A stretch of DNA of 64,000 nt from Candidatus Poseidoniaceae archaeon (GTDB lineage Archaea; Thermoplasmatota; Poseidoniia; Poseidoniales; Poseidoniaceae), in NCBI GenBank assembly GCA_938075675.1, contig CALJHE010000005.1:1-64000 (forward strand), written 5' to 3'. Below are positions 16,421 through 24,974 of the stretch, in pieces. Made by a program: the position numbers and the translations under genes. The notes beneath the pieces are model-generated. The model was not told the DNA's origin and searched no databases. It saw only the letters and a list, made by a program, of their open reading frames with translations. The number at the start of each line of letters is the position of its first letter. Position 1 is the stretch's first letter.

Positions 16421-17913
16421 ACTCAAGATTAACCGACCGTGTTCGCTCATGCAACAGGAAGTCGTTGAACACTGAAGGGAAATACATACTCTATTGGATG
16501 ATTTCGAACCGTCGATTCAACAGCAATGCTGCGCTAGAATATGCTGCGCACTTGGCCAATGAACACAACGTGCCACTCTTAGTTCTCGAAGAGATCTCAA
16601 CCAGTCACAAGTTTGCTAACGACCGAATATGCACTTTCATGATACAAGGGATGCTTGAGAATATTCGCATCTTCAGAGACAACAACATACGGTATATTCC
16701 TTGGGTCGAAACGCCACTCAGCGGTCACAATGGCAAACTACACGACCTTTCTAGGGACGCTGTGATGATTGTTACCGATGATTTCCCAACATATTTCCCC
16801 TCCAAAGCCGTTCAACATGCCAGCCGTTCCATCAATCGAAAAATGGTAGCAGTTGACTCAAACGGAGTTTTCCCAATGTCATGGACAGAACGAGCCTACC
16901 CAACTGCACACGGATTCCGGCGTTTCGTCCACGTTAATTTCGTTGAATGTATGGAAACATGGCCTCAACTCAATCCAATTCCCAAAGACCATTCTCTCTG
17001 GCTTGAAGACGACTTGTACGACGAGCTATCCGAACGCTGGGAGTTCAACGTAACGCCGTTCGAATGGCTGTGGAGAGCTGGCGAACTCGGTAGTTCCGGG
17101 CGAGAGGCCCTGTCGATGATCAACATCGACCATTCAGTTCCGCCGGTAGCCAAAGCACGAGGCGGGCGAAGCACCGCTGTTCAAATGCTGCAAGAGTTCC
17201 TCTCTAACAGATTGTATCGCTACGCTGACGACCGCAATCAAGTGAAATCTCCAGCAACAAGTGGACTCTCACCATGGTTTCACTTCGGACACATCTCCAC
17301 AATCGAAGTCGTTCAACAGATTTTGGTGACCAGCAACTGGGATCCTGAAACCATTCAAATGCCACGTAAGGGCTCAAGAGAAGGCTGGTGGAATCTCGAC
17401 CGCTCCATCGAAAGTTTCCTCGACCAAATTATCACATGGAGAGAACTTGGGTTCAACAACGCCTACCACATCCCTGAACACAACCAGTTTGAATCATTAC
17501 CGGACTGGGCCAAAACCACGCTCATGGAACACGCCAGTGACGAGCGAGTTCAGTACACACTCAAACAAATCACAGAAGCGGACACCCACGACGAGATATG
17601 GAACGCTGCGCAACGCCAGTTGGTTCGCGATGGAATCATTCACAACTACCTGAGAATGTTGTGGGGTAAAAGAATACTCGAATGGTCACCATCGCCTCAA
17701 GTCGCTGCAGAATGGATGATTGAACTGAACGATAAATACGCTCTCGATGGACGCGACCCAAATTCCTATACTGGCATTTTTTGGGTTCTTGGACGCCACG
17801 ACAGAGCATGGGGGCCGGAGAGAGCGATTTTCGGAAAGATACGCTACATGTCTTCTGCAAACACTCGACGCAAGTTCGATTTGAAGCCTTACTTGCAGGA
17901 ATATCGATATTGA
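16417..17913 (+). CDS. Class II CPD photolyase
   Basis: This 498-aa FAD-containing DNA repair enzyme uses blue light to split cyclobutane pyrimidine dimers. The N terminus (KYILYWMISNRRFNSNAALEYA) matches the class II photolyase opening for the antenna-cofactor domain, and the C-terminal FAD-binding domain contains GRDPNSYTGIFWVLGRHDRAWGP then IFGKIRYMS, the class II signature. The ORF track starts at ATG 16402, but a GTG at 16417 overlaps the NUDIX stop (GTGA) and gives an N terminus of the usual class II length, so I place the start there. The overlap implies translational coupling. It suggests an organism exposed to sunlight. Confidence 0.92.
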   Translation: MNSRLTDRVRSCNRKSLNTEGKYILYWMISNRRFNSNAALEYAAHLANEHNVPLLVLEEISTSHKFANDRICTFMIQGMLENIRIFRDNNIRYIPWVETPLSGHNGKLHDLSRDAVMIVTDDFPTYFPSKAVQHASRSINRKMVAVDSNGVFPMSWTERAYPTAHGFRRFVHVNFVECMETWPQLNPIPKDHSLWLEDDLYDELSERWEFNVTPFEWLWRAGELGSSGREALSMINIDHSVPPVAKARGGRSTAVQMLQEFLSNRLYRYADDRNQVKSPATSGLSPWFHFGHISTIEVVQQILVTSNWDPETIQMPRKGSREGWWNLDRSIESFLDQIITWRELGFNNAYHIPEHNQFESLPDWAKTTLMEHASDERVQYTLKQITEADTHDEIWNAAQRQLVRDGIIHNYLRMLWGKRILEWSPSPQVAAEWMIELNDKYALDGRDPNSYTGIFWVLGRHDRAWGPERAIFGKIRYMSSANTRRKFDLKPYLQEYRY

Positions 17914-17922
17914 GGTGAGAAC

Positions 17923-19296
17923 GTGGAATTCAAACACTCTACTGAAGTTGTGACCAGTGTCGAAGAGACCTTTGCATGGCACGAACGCAAAGGCGCTTTC
18001 CGAAGATTGATGCCACCATGGGAAAAAGCCGAACAAGTCGGTGAACTTTCATCATTGGAAGACGGAACGCGACTGACGTTCAAATTCCCGATGGGCCCAA
18101 TCAAGATGAAGTGGATTGCTGAACACTCAGGATACAAACCACCGCACGCCTTTGAAGACACCATGATCAAAGGTCCGTTCAAGACCTGGCATCACGTTCA
18201 TTCCTTCGTAGAAACCGAAGGCGGGGCGTGCAGAGTTGACGACCATGTGGAATACACGCTACCTATGGGGATTCTTGGTCGAATCTTCGGTGGTGGAAAC
18301 GTGCGCAAGCGGTTGCAACGAATGTTCAAAGCCCGCGAAATTCGCCTGAGCAAAGACACCAAACGCTACAACAATTTCGCACACATCAAGAGAAAGAAAA
18401 TACTGATAGCTGGCTCATCTGGCCTCATTGGCCGTCAACTTATCGCTTTCTTTGACACCGCAGGACACGACGTTTGGCGCCTTGTTCGTAAAGAACCTGG
18501 CAAGAATCAAATTCAGTGGAGTCCAAGCGATGGGAAAATCAACGCTGACGAACTTGAAGGATTTGACGCAATTATCCACCTGGGCGGTGCGGGAATTGGC
18601 GACAAGCGATGGACAAAGCAGCGGAAAATCGTTCTCGAGAAAAGTCGTACAGACAGCACAAGTCTCCTCGCTTCCACTATTGCAGGGCTCGAAAACAAAC
18701 CTGAAGTTTTCATTGTCTCAAGCGCGATGGGCATCTACGGTAGCCGTGGCGATGAAGAATTGACGGAAGATTCTGCTGTTGGAGAAGGATTCCTCCCCGA
18801 CATGTGTGTCGCTTGGGAAAAATCGGCGCAAGCCGCCATCGATGCAGGTGTGCGAACCATTCACTGCCGTACCAGTCTGGTCTTAGACGCAACGGGCGGA
18901 GTTCTGCAAAAAATGCTGTTACCAGCACAACTTGGCGCAGGTGGGCCAATCGGATGGGGCAAACAATGGTACTCTTGGATTGCAATGGATGACCAAGTGT
19001 ACGCTATCGACCATTTGATGATGACCCCTGAATGCGAAGGGGTGTACAACTTTGGTTCACCGAACCCTGTTCGACAGAAAACCTTCGCAAAGATTCTTGG
19101 CAAAGTGTTGTGGCGACCTTCGTTTATTCCCGTACCACCAATTGGAATCTGGTTCTTGCTTGGTAAGATGGGGGTCACCTTGGCAACCGACAGCGGTAAA
19201 ATCCTTCCAAACAGACTCATTGAAAGTGGATATGAATTCCAATATTCCACACTTGAACCTGCTTTACGAGATGCTCTTGGTAAGTGGAAGAATTGA
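17923..19296 (+). CDS. Fusion of SRPBCC ligand-binding domain and TIGR01777-type SDR epimerase
   Basis: This 457-aa protein has two parts. Residues 1-150 are an SRPBCC/START-like beta-grip domain (MEFKHSTEVVTSVEETFAWH, then PFKTWHHVHSF and VDDHVEYTLPMGILGRI), which binds hydrophobic ligands. Residues 158-457 are an extended short-chain dehydrogenase of the YfcH/SulA-like family (TIGR01777): GSSGLIG (164-170) binds NAD(P), IIHLGGAGIGDKRW and SSAMGIYG are family signatures, and the DUF1731-like C-terminal helix ends in ALRDALGKWKN. The substrate is unknown. It starts with GTG preceded by GAGGTGA, 9 nt after the photolyase, and is probably in its operon. Confidence 0.87.
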   Translation: MEFKHSTEVVTSVEETFAWHERKGAFRRLMPPWEKAEQVGELSSLEDGTRLTFKFPMGPIKMKWIAEHSGYKPPHAFEDTMIKGPFKTWHHVHSFVETEGGACRVDDHVEYTLPMGILGRIFGGGNVRKRLQRMFKAREIRLSKDTKRYNNFAHIKRKKILIAGSSGLIGRQLIAFFDTAGHDVWRLVRKEPGKNQIQWSPSDGKINADELEGFDAIIHLGGAGIGDKRWTKQRKIVLEKSRTDSTSLLASTIAGLENKPEVFIVSSAMGIYGSRGDEELTEDSAVGEGFLPDMCVAWEKSAQAAIDAGVRTIHCRTSLVLDATGGVLQKMLLPAQLGAGGPIGWGKQWYSWIAMDDQVYAIDHLMMTPECEGVYNFGSPNPVRQKTFAKILGKVLWRPSFIPVPPIGIWFLLGKMGVTLATDSGKILPNRLIESGYEFQYSTLEPALRDALGKWKN

Positions 19297-19420
19297 GACT
19301 GGCTGCTCTACTGCAGACATTTGAGACCAAGGAAACGGCAATAGAAGATCTGTAAGAGTAGTACAGGGACTCAAGACAAGTTGAAGTTCGAGCCTTTAGT
19401 ATGGCAAGGTTTCTTTTCAC

Positions 19421-20428
19421 TTAATCGAGGTTTGGAGAAAGTAACGTCGAGAAAGCAACCTGCATCTTACGGTAGAAGTTGAGCGTGAGACGTCGACTGA
19501 GGACATCTCCGTTGCGTCGAACTGCTTCGCTTAGAATTGCGTTGTAAGCCATGCACATCAACCGTGGGGAGCGACGTGCATCCTTATCAAGCAGTGGTAA
19601 GAGTCCAAGAGCACTCTTACGGTGTGCGTGGATGTGGTCAATGTAGTGTCGCATGAAATTCTGCCAAGCCTTCGTTCCAGCAAGCTTCGGATCACGCAAA
19701 TCTGATTGCGTGATTCCAAACTTCGCAAGTTCTTCTGAGGGGATGTAAACGCGATTGCGTGACAAATCCTCTTGAATATCACGAAGCACATTGACCAGTT
19801 GAAGGAAAATACCCATCTCTACGGCATGACGACGAGCATTTGGGTCGCTGTAGCCGTAGATTTCAATCAAGCACAGGCCCACGGTTGAAGCCACGCGGTA
19901 GCAGTACCGGCGAAGGTCCTCGAATCGTTCATAGGTTGTTTCAAACAAATCATCTTCCATACCGTTAATGAGTTCACGAAGGTGAACCATCTCAATGGGA
20001 TAGCGGTGTAGCGTGTCTGCAAGTGCGATGAACATCGGTTCGCTCATTTTACTACCAGCTTCGATAAGGTCGAGATTTTCTCGGAACGAATTGAGAGCGC
20101 GTAGACGTTCAAAATGTTCTTGCTCCGAGAAGAGTGAATTAAAGCTGCGTTGCTCAAGAAGTGCTTCACTTTGTGCTTTTGTCAGCGAGTCAAGATGGCT
20201 GAGGTCACCATCTGGCAGCCAATCACCGTCAACGATATCATCCACTCGGCGGCAAAAGGCATAGAGAGCATTGACTGCTTTGCGCTTCGGTTCTGGCAAG
20301 TGCCGGAAAGAACGGAAAAACGAGGACGATGCTGCCCGAGCGATTGATTCACATTCAAGGTAAGCAGAATTGACGCGTTCAGCCATGCCGACATCGTCTT
20401 GATTGTTCAACAGGAAACTCGACGGCAT
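19421..20428 (-). CDS. crtB: Phytoene/squalene synthase
   Basis: This protein of about 335 aa condenses prenyl diphosphates head-to-head, most likely two geranylgeranyl-PP to phytoene, the first step to carotenoids and retinal. The two Asp-rich motifs are RRVDDIVDGDW and NVLRDIQEDLSRNRVYIP; SSFFRSFRHLP near the N terminus is the usual opening. The ORF-track start (TTG at 20473) lies in what appears to be a TATA box, so I place the start at ATG 20428, which has GGAGTGAATCGA in front of it; ATG 20386 is another option. Neighbouring photolyase suggests a photic-zone lifestyle. Squalene synthase cannot be excluded by motif alone. Confidence 0.9.
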   Translation of the reverse strand: MPSSFLLNNQDDVGMAERVNSAYLECESIARAASSSFFRSFRHLPEPKRKAVNALYAFCRRVDDIVDGDWLPDGDLSHLDSLTKAQSEALLEQRSFNSLFSEQEHFERLRALNSFRENLDLIEAGSKMSEPMFIALADTLHRYPIEMVHLRELINGMEDDLFETTYERFEDLRRYCYRVASTVGLCLIEIYGYSDPNARRHAVEMGIFLQLVNVLRDIQEDLSRNRVYIPSEELAKFGITQSDLRDPKLAGTKAWQNFMRHYIDHIHAHRKSALGLLPLLDKDARRSPRLMCMAYNAILSEAVRRNGDVLSRRLTLNFYRKMQVAFSTLLSPNLD

Positions 20429-20462
20429 TCGATTCACTCCAACAACTCCCATCCTCTGCTGT

Positions 20463-20472
20463 CCATATATCA
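20463..20472 (-). promoter_or_regulatory. TATA box of the phytoene synthase gene
   Basis: On the minus strand TGATATATGG lies about 40 nt before ATG 20428. A start of transcription near 20440 would leave a short leader carrying GGAGTG as ribosome-binding site. It shows that the in-frame TTG at 20473 is not the start codon. Confidence 0.5.
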
Positions 20473-20511
20473 AGTGTGGTTTTTTTATTCAACGACAAAC
20501 AGTCAGTGAAA

Positions 20512-22140
20512 TCAAGCCAGTTGCGTCCAATCGACATCTGCTTCAGCCATTTCGACTTCTTCAACATCCATCTGAGCAAGTTGGAGTTTGCCAGAAAGTT
20601 CGTCGTTTACAGCGTGCCAGTATGAATACGCTTCAATAACCCAAATTCCAGATTCACGAGTTCCGTTTCCTGAACCTTTGACACCGCCAAACGGCAAATG
20701 CGCCTCTGCACCGGTGGTTGAATTGTTGATTCCGGTCATTCCAGCCTTGATTCCGGTCTTGTAGCGGTAGGCTTCAAGACGGTCGTTGGTGTAAATGGCA
20801 GAAGATAGTCCGTACGGGCTTGCGTTTGCCAAGTGAAGTGCGTGGTCAAAGTCGTCTGCCTTACAGATGGTAACTGCTGGCCCGAAGACTTCTTCGTGGA
20901 AGCATTCCATGTCTTCGGTCACTTCGGTAAAGACGTGAGGCCACATGTAAACGCCATCTTCAGCATTGCTGAGGAAGTTTGTAGGCTTGTTGTCGCTGGT
21001 GATTCGTCCTTGTCCAAAGATCTGCTTTGCGCCGGATGCAATGCACATGTCAACGCCAGTGAGGAAATCCTTGGCGTACTTTTCGGAGAGCATAGGCCCG
21101 TAAAGAACACCGTCATGAACAAGTGAATCGCCAATGGTTGTTGATTCGACTTTTTCCATGAACTTGGTCATGAATTCGTCGTAAATATCCTTGTGAAGAA
21201 TCAGGTTTCCAAGTGAGGTGCAGCGTTGCCCTGCAGTTCCGAATGCTCCCCAATAGGCGCCTTCTACAGCATTTTCGATGTTTGCGCTTGGCATGACGAC
21301 CAGTGGGTTCTTTCCACCCAATTCAAGCGAACACGAGACGAGGTTTCGTCCACACACTTCGCCAATCATCTTACCGACTTCTGTAGAACCGGTGAAGGAG
21401 ATTTTGTTGACTCGGCCTTCATCGACTGCATCAACCAAGTGTTGTCCCGCTCCGCTGCCTTTTCCGTGAACCAAGTTGATTACACCGTTCGGCAATCCTG
21501 CTTCGTGCATGATACGAGCCAATGCGAAAGAAAGCAGTGGTGCGTCTTGTGGACTCTTCCAAACGCAGGTGTTTCCGCACATTATTGCTGGAATCATCTT
21601 CCAGAAAGGTACTGCTGCAGGGAAGTTGCAAGCGTTGATGATACCGCAGACACCAAGCGGGCGGCGGTAGGTGAACAGTTCCTTGTCCGGCAATTCAGAA
21701 TTGACGGTTTGTCCGTAAAGACGGCGTCCTTCGGACTGGAAAAACAAGCAGGTATCGATGGCTTCCTGAACTGAACCTGCTGCTTCTTTCAACGTCTTTC
21801 CGATTTCACGGGTTTCAAGAGCGACGATAGCGTCTTTGTGTTCCATGAGCAAACGGCCCATGTTTCCAATAATTTGGCCACGGGTAGGAGCAGGTGTTGC
21901 AGCCCATCCAGGGAATGCAGCGTGAGCAGCATCCAATGCTGCGTTGACGTCAGCCTTGGTGGACAATGGGAACTCACCGAGCGTATCGTTGAGGATGGCA
22001 GGGTTGATGGATGTGAAGGTTGCTCCATCGCTAGCAAGCGTCAATTGACCGTTGATGATGTTGAATCCTTTAACCGACGGTTTACCGTTTGGATTTTCTG
22101 CTGCTAAAAATTCGAGACCTGTTTCAAGAACGTGAACCAT
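20512..22140 (-). CDS. Aldehyde dehydrogenase (ALDH7-like)
   Basis: This is a 542-aa NAD(P)-dependent aldehyde dehydrogenase. The NAD-binding motif FTGSTEVGK, the general-base region SLELGGKNP (Glu near 272) and the nucleophile region GTAGQRCTSLG (Cys near 306) are intact. The order and wording (ACNFPAAVPFWKMIPAIMCGNTCVWKSP would be the core, quoted in part) is closest to the aminoadipate-semialdehyde/piperideine-6-carboxylate dehydrogenase group, so lysine degradation or osmoprotection is possible, but the substrate is not certain. The length exceeds the usual 500 because of a longer N terminus and an acidic C-terminal tail (EEVEMAEADVDW). It is divergent from CDC48. Confidence 0.9.
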   Translation of the reverse strand: MVHVLETGLEFLAAENPNGKPSVKGFNIINGQLTLASDGATFTSINPAILNDTLGEFPLSTKADVNAALDAAHAAFPGWAATPAPTRGQIIGNMGRLLMEHKDAIVALETREIGKTLKEAAGSVQEAIDTCLFFQSEGRRLYGQTVNSELPDKELFTYRRPLGVCGIINACNFPAAVPFWKMIPAIMCGNTCVWKSPQDAPLLSFALARIMHEAGLPNGVINLVHGKGSGAGQHLVDAVDEGRVNKISFTGSTEVGKMIGEVCGRNLVSCSLELGGKNPLVVMPSANIENAVEGAYWGAFGTAGQRCTSLGNLILHKDIYDEFMTKFMEKVESTTIGDSLVHDGVLYGPMLSEKYAKDFLTGVDMCIASGAKQIFGQGRITSDNKPTNFLSNAEDGVYMWPHVFTEVTEDMECFHEEVFGPAVTICKADDFDHALHLANASPYGLSSAIYTNDRLEAYRYKTGIKAGMTGINNSTTGAEAHLPFGGVKGSGNGTRESGIWVIEAYSYWHAVNDELSGKLQLAQMDVEEVEMAEADVDWTQLA

Positions 22141-22279
22141 GACACACCCAACGGAACGCCCCTCTTGAAATTGATGGAGTGAATTCGAAGGAAATTTTCT
22201 CGTTCGCCGCCATCAAATGTCGACTTAAGGTTAAAAGGGGGTCGGCATGAATCGGGTTGAAGAGGCGGTCAGCCGATGA

Positions 22280-22287
22280 TTAAATAG
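22280..22287 (+). promoter_or_regulatory. Possible TATA box upstream of cdc48
   Basis: TTAAATAG lies about 35 nt before the CDC48 start codon in the 177-nt divergent region shared with the aldehyde dehydrogenase gene. The remaining part of this intergenic region has a second AT-rich patch, TTAAAAGGGGGTCGGC (22231-22246), whose last bases recur upstream of cdc6 and at the 5' end of the RNase P RNA. Confidence 0.35.
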
Positions 22288-22317
22288 GCTCGACGACTCG
22301 AAGATTGAAGTGGTAAA

Positions 22318-24543
22318 ATGGTAAAAGATGAGAAGACAATGTCATTGCGTGTTTCCAAGGCTATCCCGTCCGATGTAGGACACGGCAGAGCTCGAATTTC
22401 TGGTGAAAACGATCTTGGCCTCAAGCCAGGTGACATCGTTGAGATCAAAGGTGAAAAGCGCTCAACTGCTGCAATTTACTGGCGCAGCCGACCTGAAGAT
22501 GCGAAGATGGAAATCGTGCGTGTCGATGGTATCATCCGCAAAAACGCTGGCGTAAGTCTTGGCGACCGAGTAACGGTCAGCAAGGTTGTCGCCAAGGAAT
22601 GCACAAAACTCGTTCTTTCCCCAGTTATGGCCAACAAGCAGAAGGTCAAGTTCGGCCCAGGAATTGAAGGATTCGCTCGCCGAGGATTGTCCAAGCGGCC
22701 TGTCGTTCAAGGTGACCGCATCTTTATTCCAGGCATGACCTTGTTTGCTGAAGCACTGCCGTTCGCCGTTCTCCAAACAACCCCAAAGGGCATCGTCAAG
22801 GTAACCAACGATACTGATATTGTCATCAAAGACGAAGCGGTGGACGATGTTGATGTCGGCCAATCTGAAGGCATCACCTATGAGGACGTAGGTGGCATTG
22901 GACAGCAACTGCAAAAAGTCAGAGAAATGATTGAACTGCCACTCAAGCATCCAGAGTTGTTCCGACGGTTGGGAATTGACCCGCCAAAGGGCGTACTGCT
23001 TCACGGCCCACCGGGAACTGGAAAGACCATGATTGCCAAGGCGGTTGCTACCGAAGTAAACGCCCACTTCAAGAGCATCAACGGCCCGGAAATCATCTCA
23101 AAGTATTACGGTGAATCGGAAAAGCAACTTCGAGAGATTTTTGATGAGGCTGCAGACAACTCTCCAGCAATCATCTTCATTGACGAAATCGATTCGATTT
23201 GTCCGAAGCGTGAAGACGTGAGCGGTGAAGTAGAGCGACGAGTCGTTGCACAGATGCTCACGCTCATGGACGGTATGCAAGGCCGTGACAACGTTGTTGT
23301 CATCGGTGCAACAAACCGCAGAGACGCTATTGACCCTGCTTTGAGAAGACCGGGACGGTTTGACCGTGAAATCGAGATTGGCGTACCAGACCGGGACGGC
23401 CGCAGTGAAATCATGGACGTCCACACACGCCAAATGCCTATCTCGGATGATTTCGAAATCAACTGGGTTCTCGACAACACCTACGGGTTTGTCGGTGCTG
23501 ACCTTGCTGCCCTCGTCCGTGAAGCGGCGATGAAGGCACTGCGTCGATACCTTCCGGAAATTGATTTGGAAGAAGAGACAATTCCACCGGAAGTTCTCGA
23601 AAAGATGGAAGTTCGAATGGACGACTTCCGACATGCTATCAAGGATGTTGAACCGTCAGCACTCCGTGAAATCTATGTTGAGATCCCTGAAGTCACTTGG
23701 GACGAAGTAGGCGGATTAGATGAAGTCAAAGACCGACTGAAGGAATCCGTTGAATGGCCATTAACAAAGCCTGAATTGTTCGAACACTTCGGAATTAAAC
23801 CACCGAGAGGAATCGTGTTGTTCGGCGCACCAGGAACTGGAAAGACGCTGCTGGCAAAGGCGATTGCGAACGAAGCTCAAGCGAACTTCATCAGCATCAA
23901 AGGCCCGGAAATGATTTCCAAATGGGTTGGCGAATCCGAACGTGGAATCCGCGAAATTTTCAAGAAAGCGAAGCAATCTGCACCTGCCATCATCTTCCTC
24001 GATGAATTTGAATCGATAGCAAGCATGCGCTCCTCTTCGGGTACGGAAGGAAGCGATGTCGGAAACCGGGTTGTCAACCAATTGCTCGCAAGCATGGACG
24101 GCGTCGAATCCTTGGACGGCGTCATTATCGTTGCTGCCACCAACCGGCCTGAGATGATTGACCCTGCATTGCTTCGCAGCGGTCGATTTGAGCGTGTCCT
24201 CCACGTCCCTCCACCGGATGCGGGTGCTCGAGAAGTCATCTTCAAAATCCACAGTGAAGGAATGCCTTTATCGAAATTCTCTCTCAAGGACATCATCGGC
24301 GGTCTCGACGGATTTACCGGTGCTGACATTGAAGCAGTATGCCGTGAAGCCGCACTCATCTGTATGCGTGCAGGCAAGAAGAAGGTCACAAAAACGCACT
24401 TCGAAGACGCCATCAAGCGTGTCCGACCAACGGTTACAGCAGAGATGCTCGCCTACTATCAGAAGATGGAAACATTGCTCACATCCGGCCTCTCGAACAT
24501 CAAGCGTTCCAGAGACACTGGATTCGGAATGGAATCGATGTGA
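22318..24543 (+). CDS. CDC48/VCP-type double AAA+ ATPase
   Basis: This 741-aa hexameric unfoldase extracts and unfolds proteins for the proteasome. It has an N-terminal double-psi barrel ([18 protein letters not shown], about residues 9-100) and a second N subdomain. D1 has Walker A GPPGTGKT (near 229) and Walker B FIDEID (near 286); D2 has GAPGTGKT (near 503) and FLDEFES. Both domains keep the arginine-finger segments ([23 protein letters not shown]). The length is standard for archaeal VAT. The start at ATG 22318 (MVKDEKT) or ATG 22336 (MSLRVSK) cannot be decided. A PRC-barrel gene follows 68 nt later. Confidence 0.95.
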   Translation: MVKDEKTMSLRVSKAIPSDVGHGRARISGENDLGLKPGDIVEIKGEKRSTAAIYWRSRPEDAKMEIVRVDGIIRKNAGVSLGDRVTVSKVVAKECTKLVLSPVMANKQKVKFGPGIEGFARRGLSKRPVVQGDRIFIPGMTLFAEALPFAVLQTTPKGIVKVTNDTDIVIKDEAVDDVDVGQSEGITYEDVGGIGQQLQKVREMIELPLKHPELFRRLGIDPPKGVLLHGPPGTGKTMIAKAVATEVNAHFKSINGPEIISKYYGESEKQLREIFDEAADNSPAIIFIDEIDSICPKREDVSGEVERRVVAQMLTLMDGMQGRDNVVVIGATNRRDAIDPALRRPGRFDREIEIGVPDRDGRSEIMDVHTRQMPISDDFEINWVLDNTYGFVGADLAALVREAAMKALRRYLPEIDLEEETIPPEVLEKMEVRMDDFRHAIKDVEPSALREIYVEIPEVTWDEVGGLDEVKDRLKESVEWPLTKPELFEHFGIKPPRGIVLFGAPGTGKTLLAKAIANEAQANFISIKGPEMISKWVGESERGIREIFKKAKQSAPAIIFLDEFESIASMRSSSGTEGSDVGNRVVNQLLASMDGVESLDGVIIVAATNRPEMIDPALLRSGRFERVLHVPPPDAGAREVIFKIHSEGMPLSKFSLKDIIGGLDGFTGADIEAVCREAALICMRAGKKKVTKTHFEDAIKRVRPTVTAEMLAYYQKMETLLTSGLSNIKRSRDTGFGMESM

Positions 24544-24611
24544 GGGCCGTCCTTGAATCGACGCATTGATGTGCTGAATAGGTATGGTCAAACCGTCAGT
24601 GGAGTGAAACT

Positions 24612-24851
24612 ATGGCTGTCTTTGCACGAGAAATAATCGGACGTGAAGTCGTCGATTCACACAGTGTACTCTTAGGTACATTGCGTGACATTGTGTTCGA
24701 CAAGCAGTCAGGTTCAATCTCAGGCATCCGTGTCAAAGTCGAACAAGACATCGATCCTACTGTTCTGCCTTGGGAGATGATTGAGGGCCTTATGCAGATC
24801 CCTGTCGATGAAGTATCACGTATTGCATCTCGTGTCCACCTAAAACGTTGA
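24612..24851 (+). CDS. PRC-barrel domain protein
   Basis: This is a 79-aa single PRC-barrel: FAREIIGREVVDSHSVLLGTLRDIVFD, then GSISGIRVKV and LPWEMIEGL. Small archaeal PRC-barrel proteins of this kind include CdpB, which links FtsZ and SepF in archaeal cell division, and others of unknown RNA or adaptor role. No catalytic residues are expected. It lies between CDC48 and the DUF4350 operon and is probably transcribed with CDC48. Confidence 0.85.
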   Translation: MAVFAREIIGREVVDSHSVLLGTLRDIVFDKQSGSISGIRVKVEQDIDPTVLPWEMIEGLMQIPVDEVSRIASRVHLKR

Positions 24852-24974
24852 GAAGACTGAATTTTCGAGATTCAAACCGCTTTTGGAATGAGCATTTGAT
24901 ACTCGCCGAATAACAACCTTCTAAACCCAAAGGAACACGTGGGAATGTCGGAACAGTGCTCTAGAGGTGGACCA

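Noticed and set aside
19297-19420. tRNA gene suggested by a GTTCGAG sequence near 19388
   Set aside because: No matching acceptor stem, D-arm or anticodon arm could be built around it.
22462-24252. Long minus-strand ORFs opposite cdc48
   Set aside because: They are antisense to the AAA+ domains and have no protein-like features.
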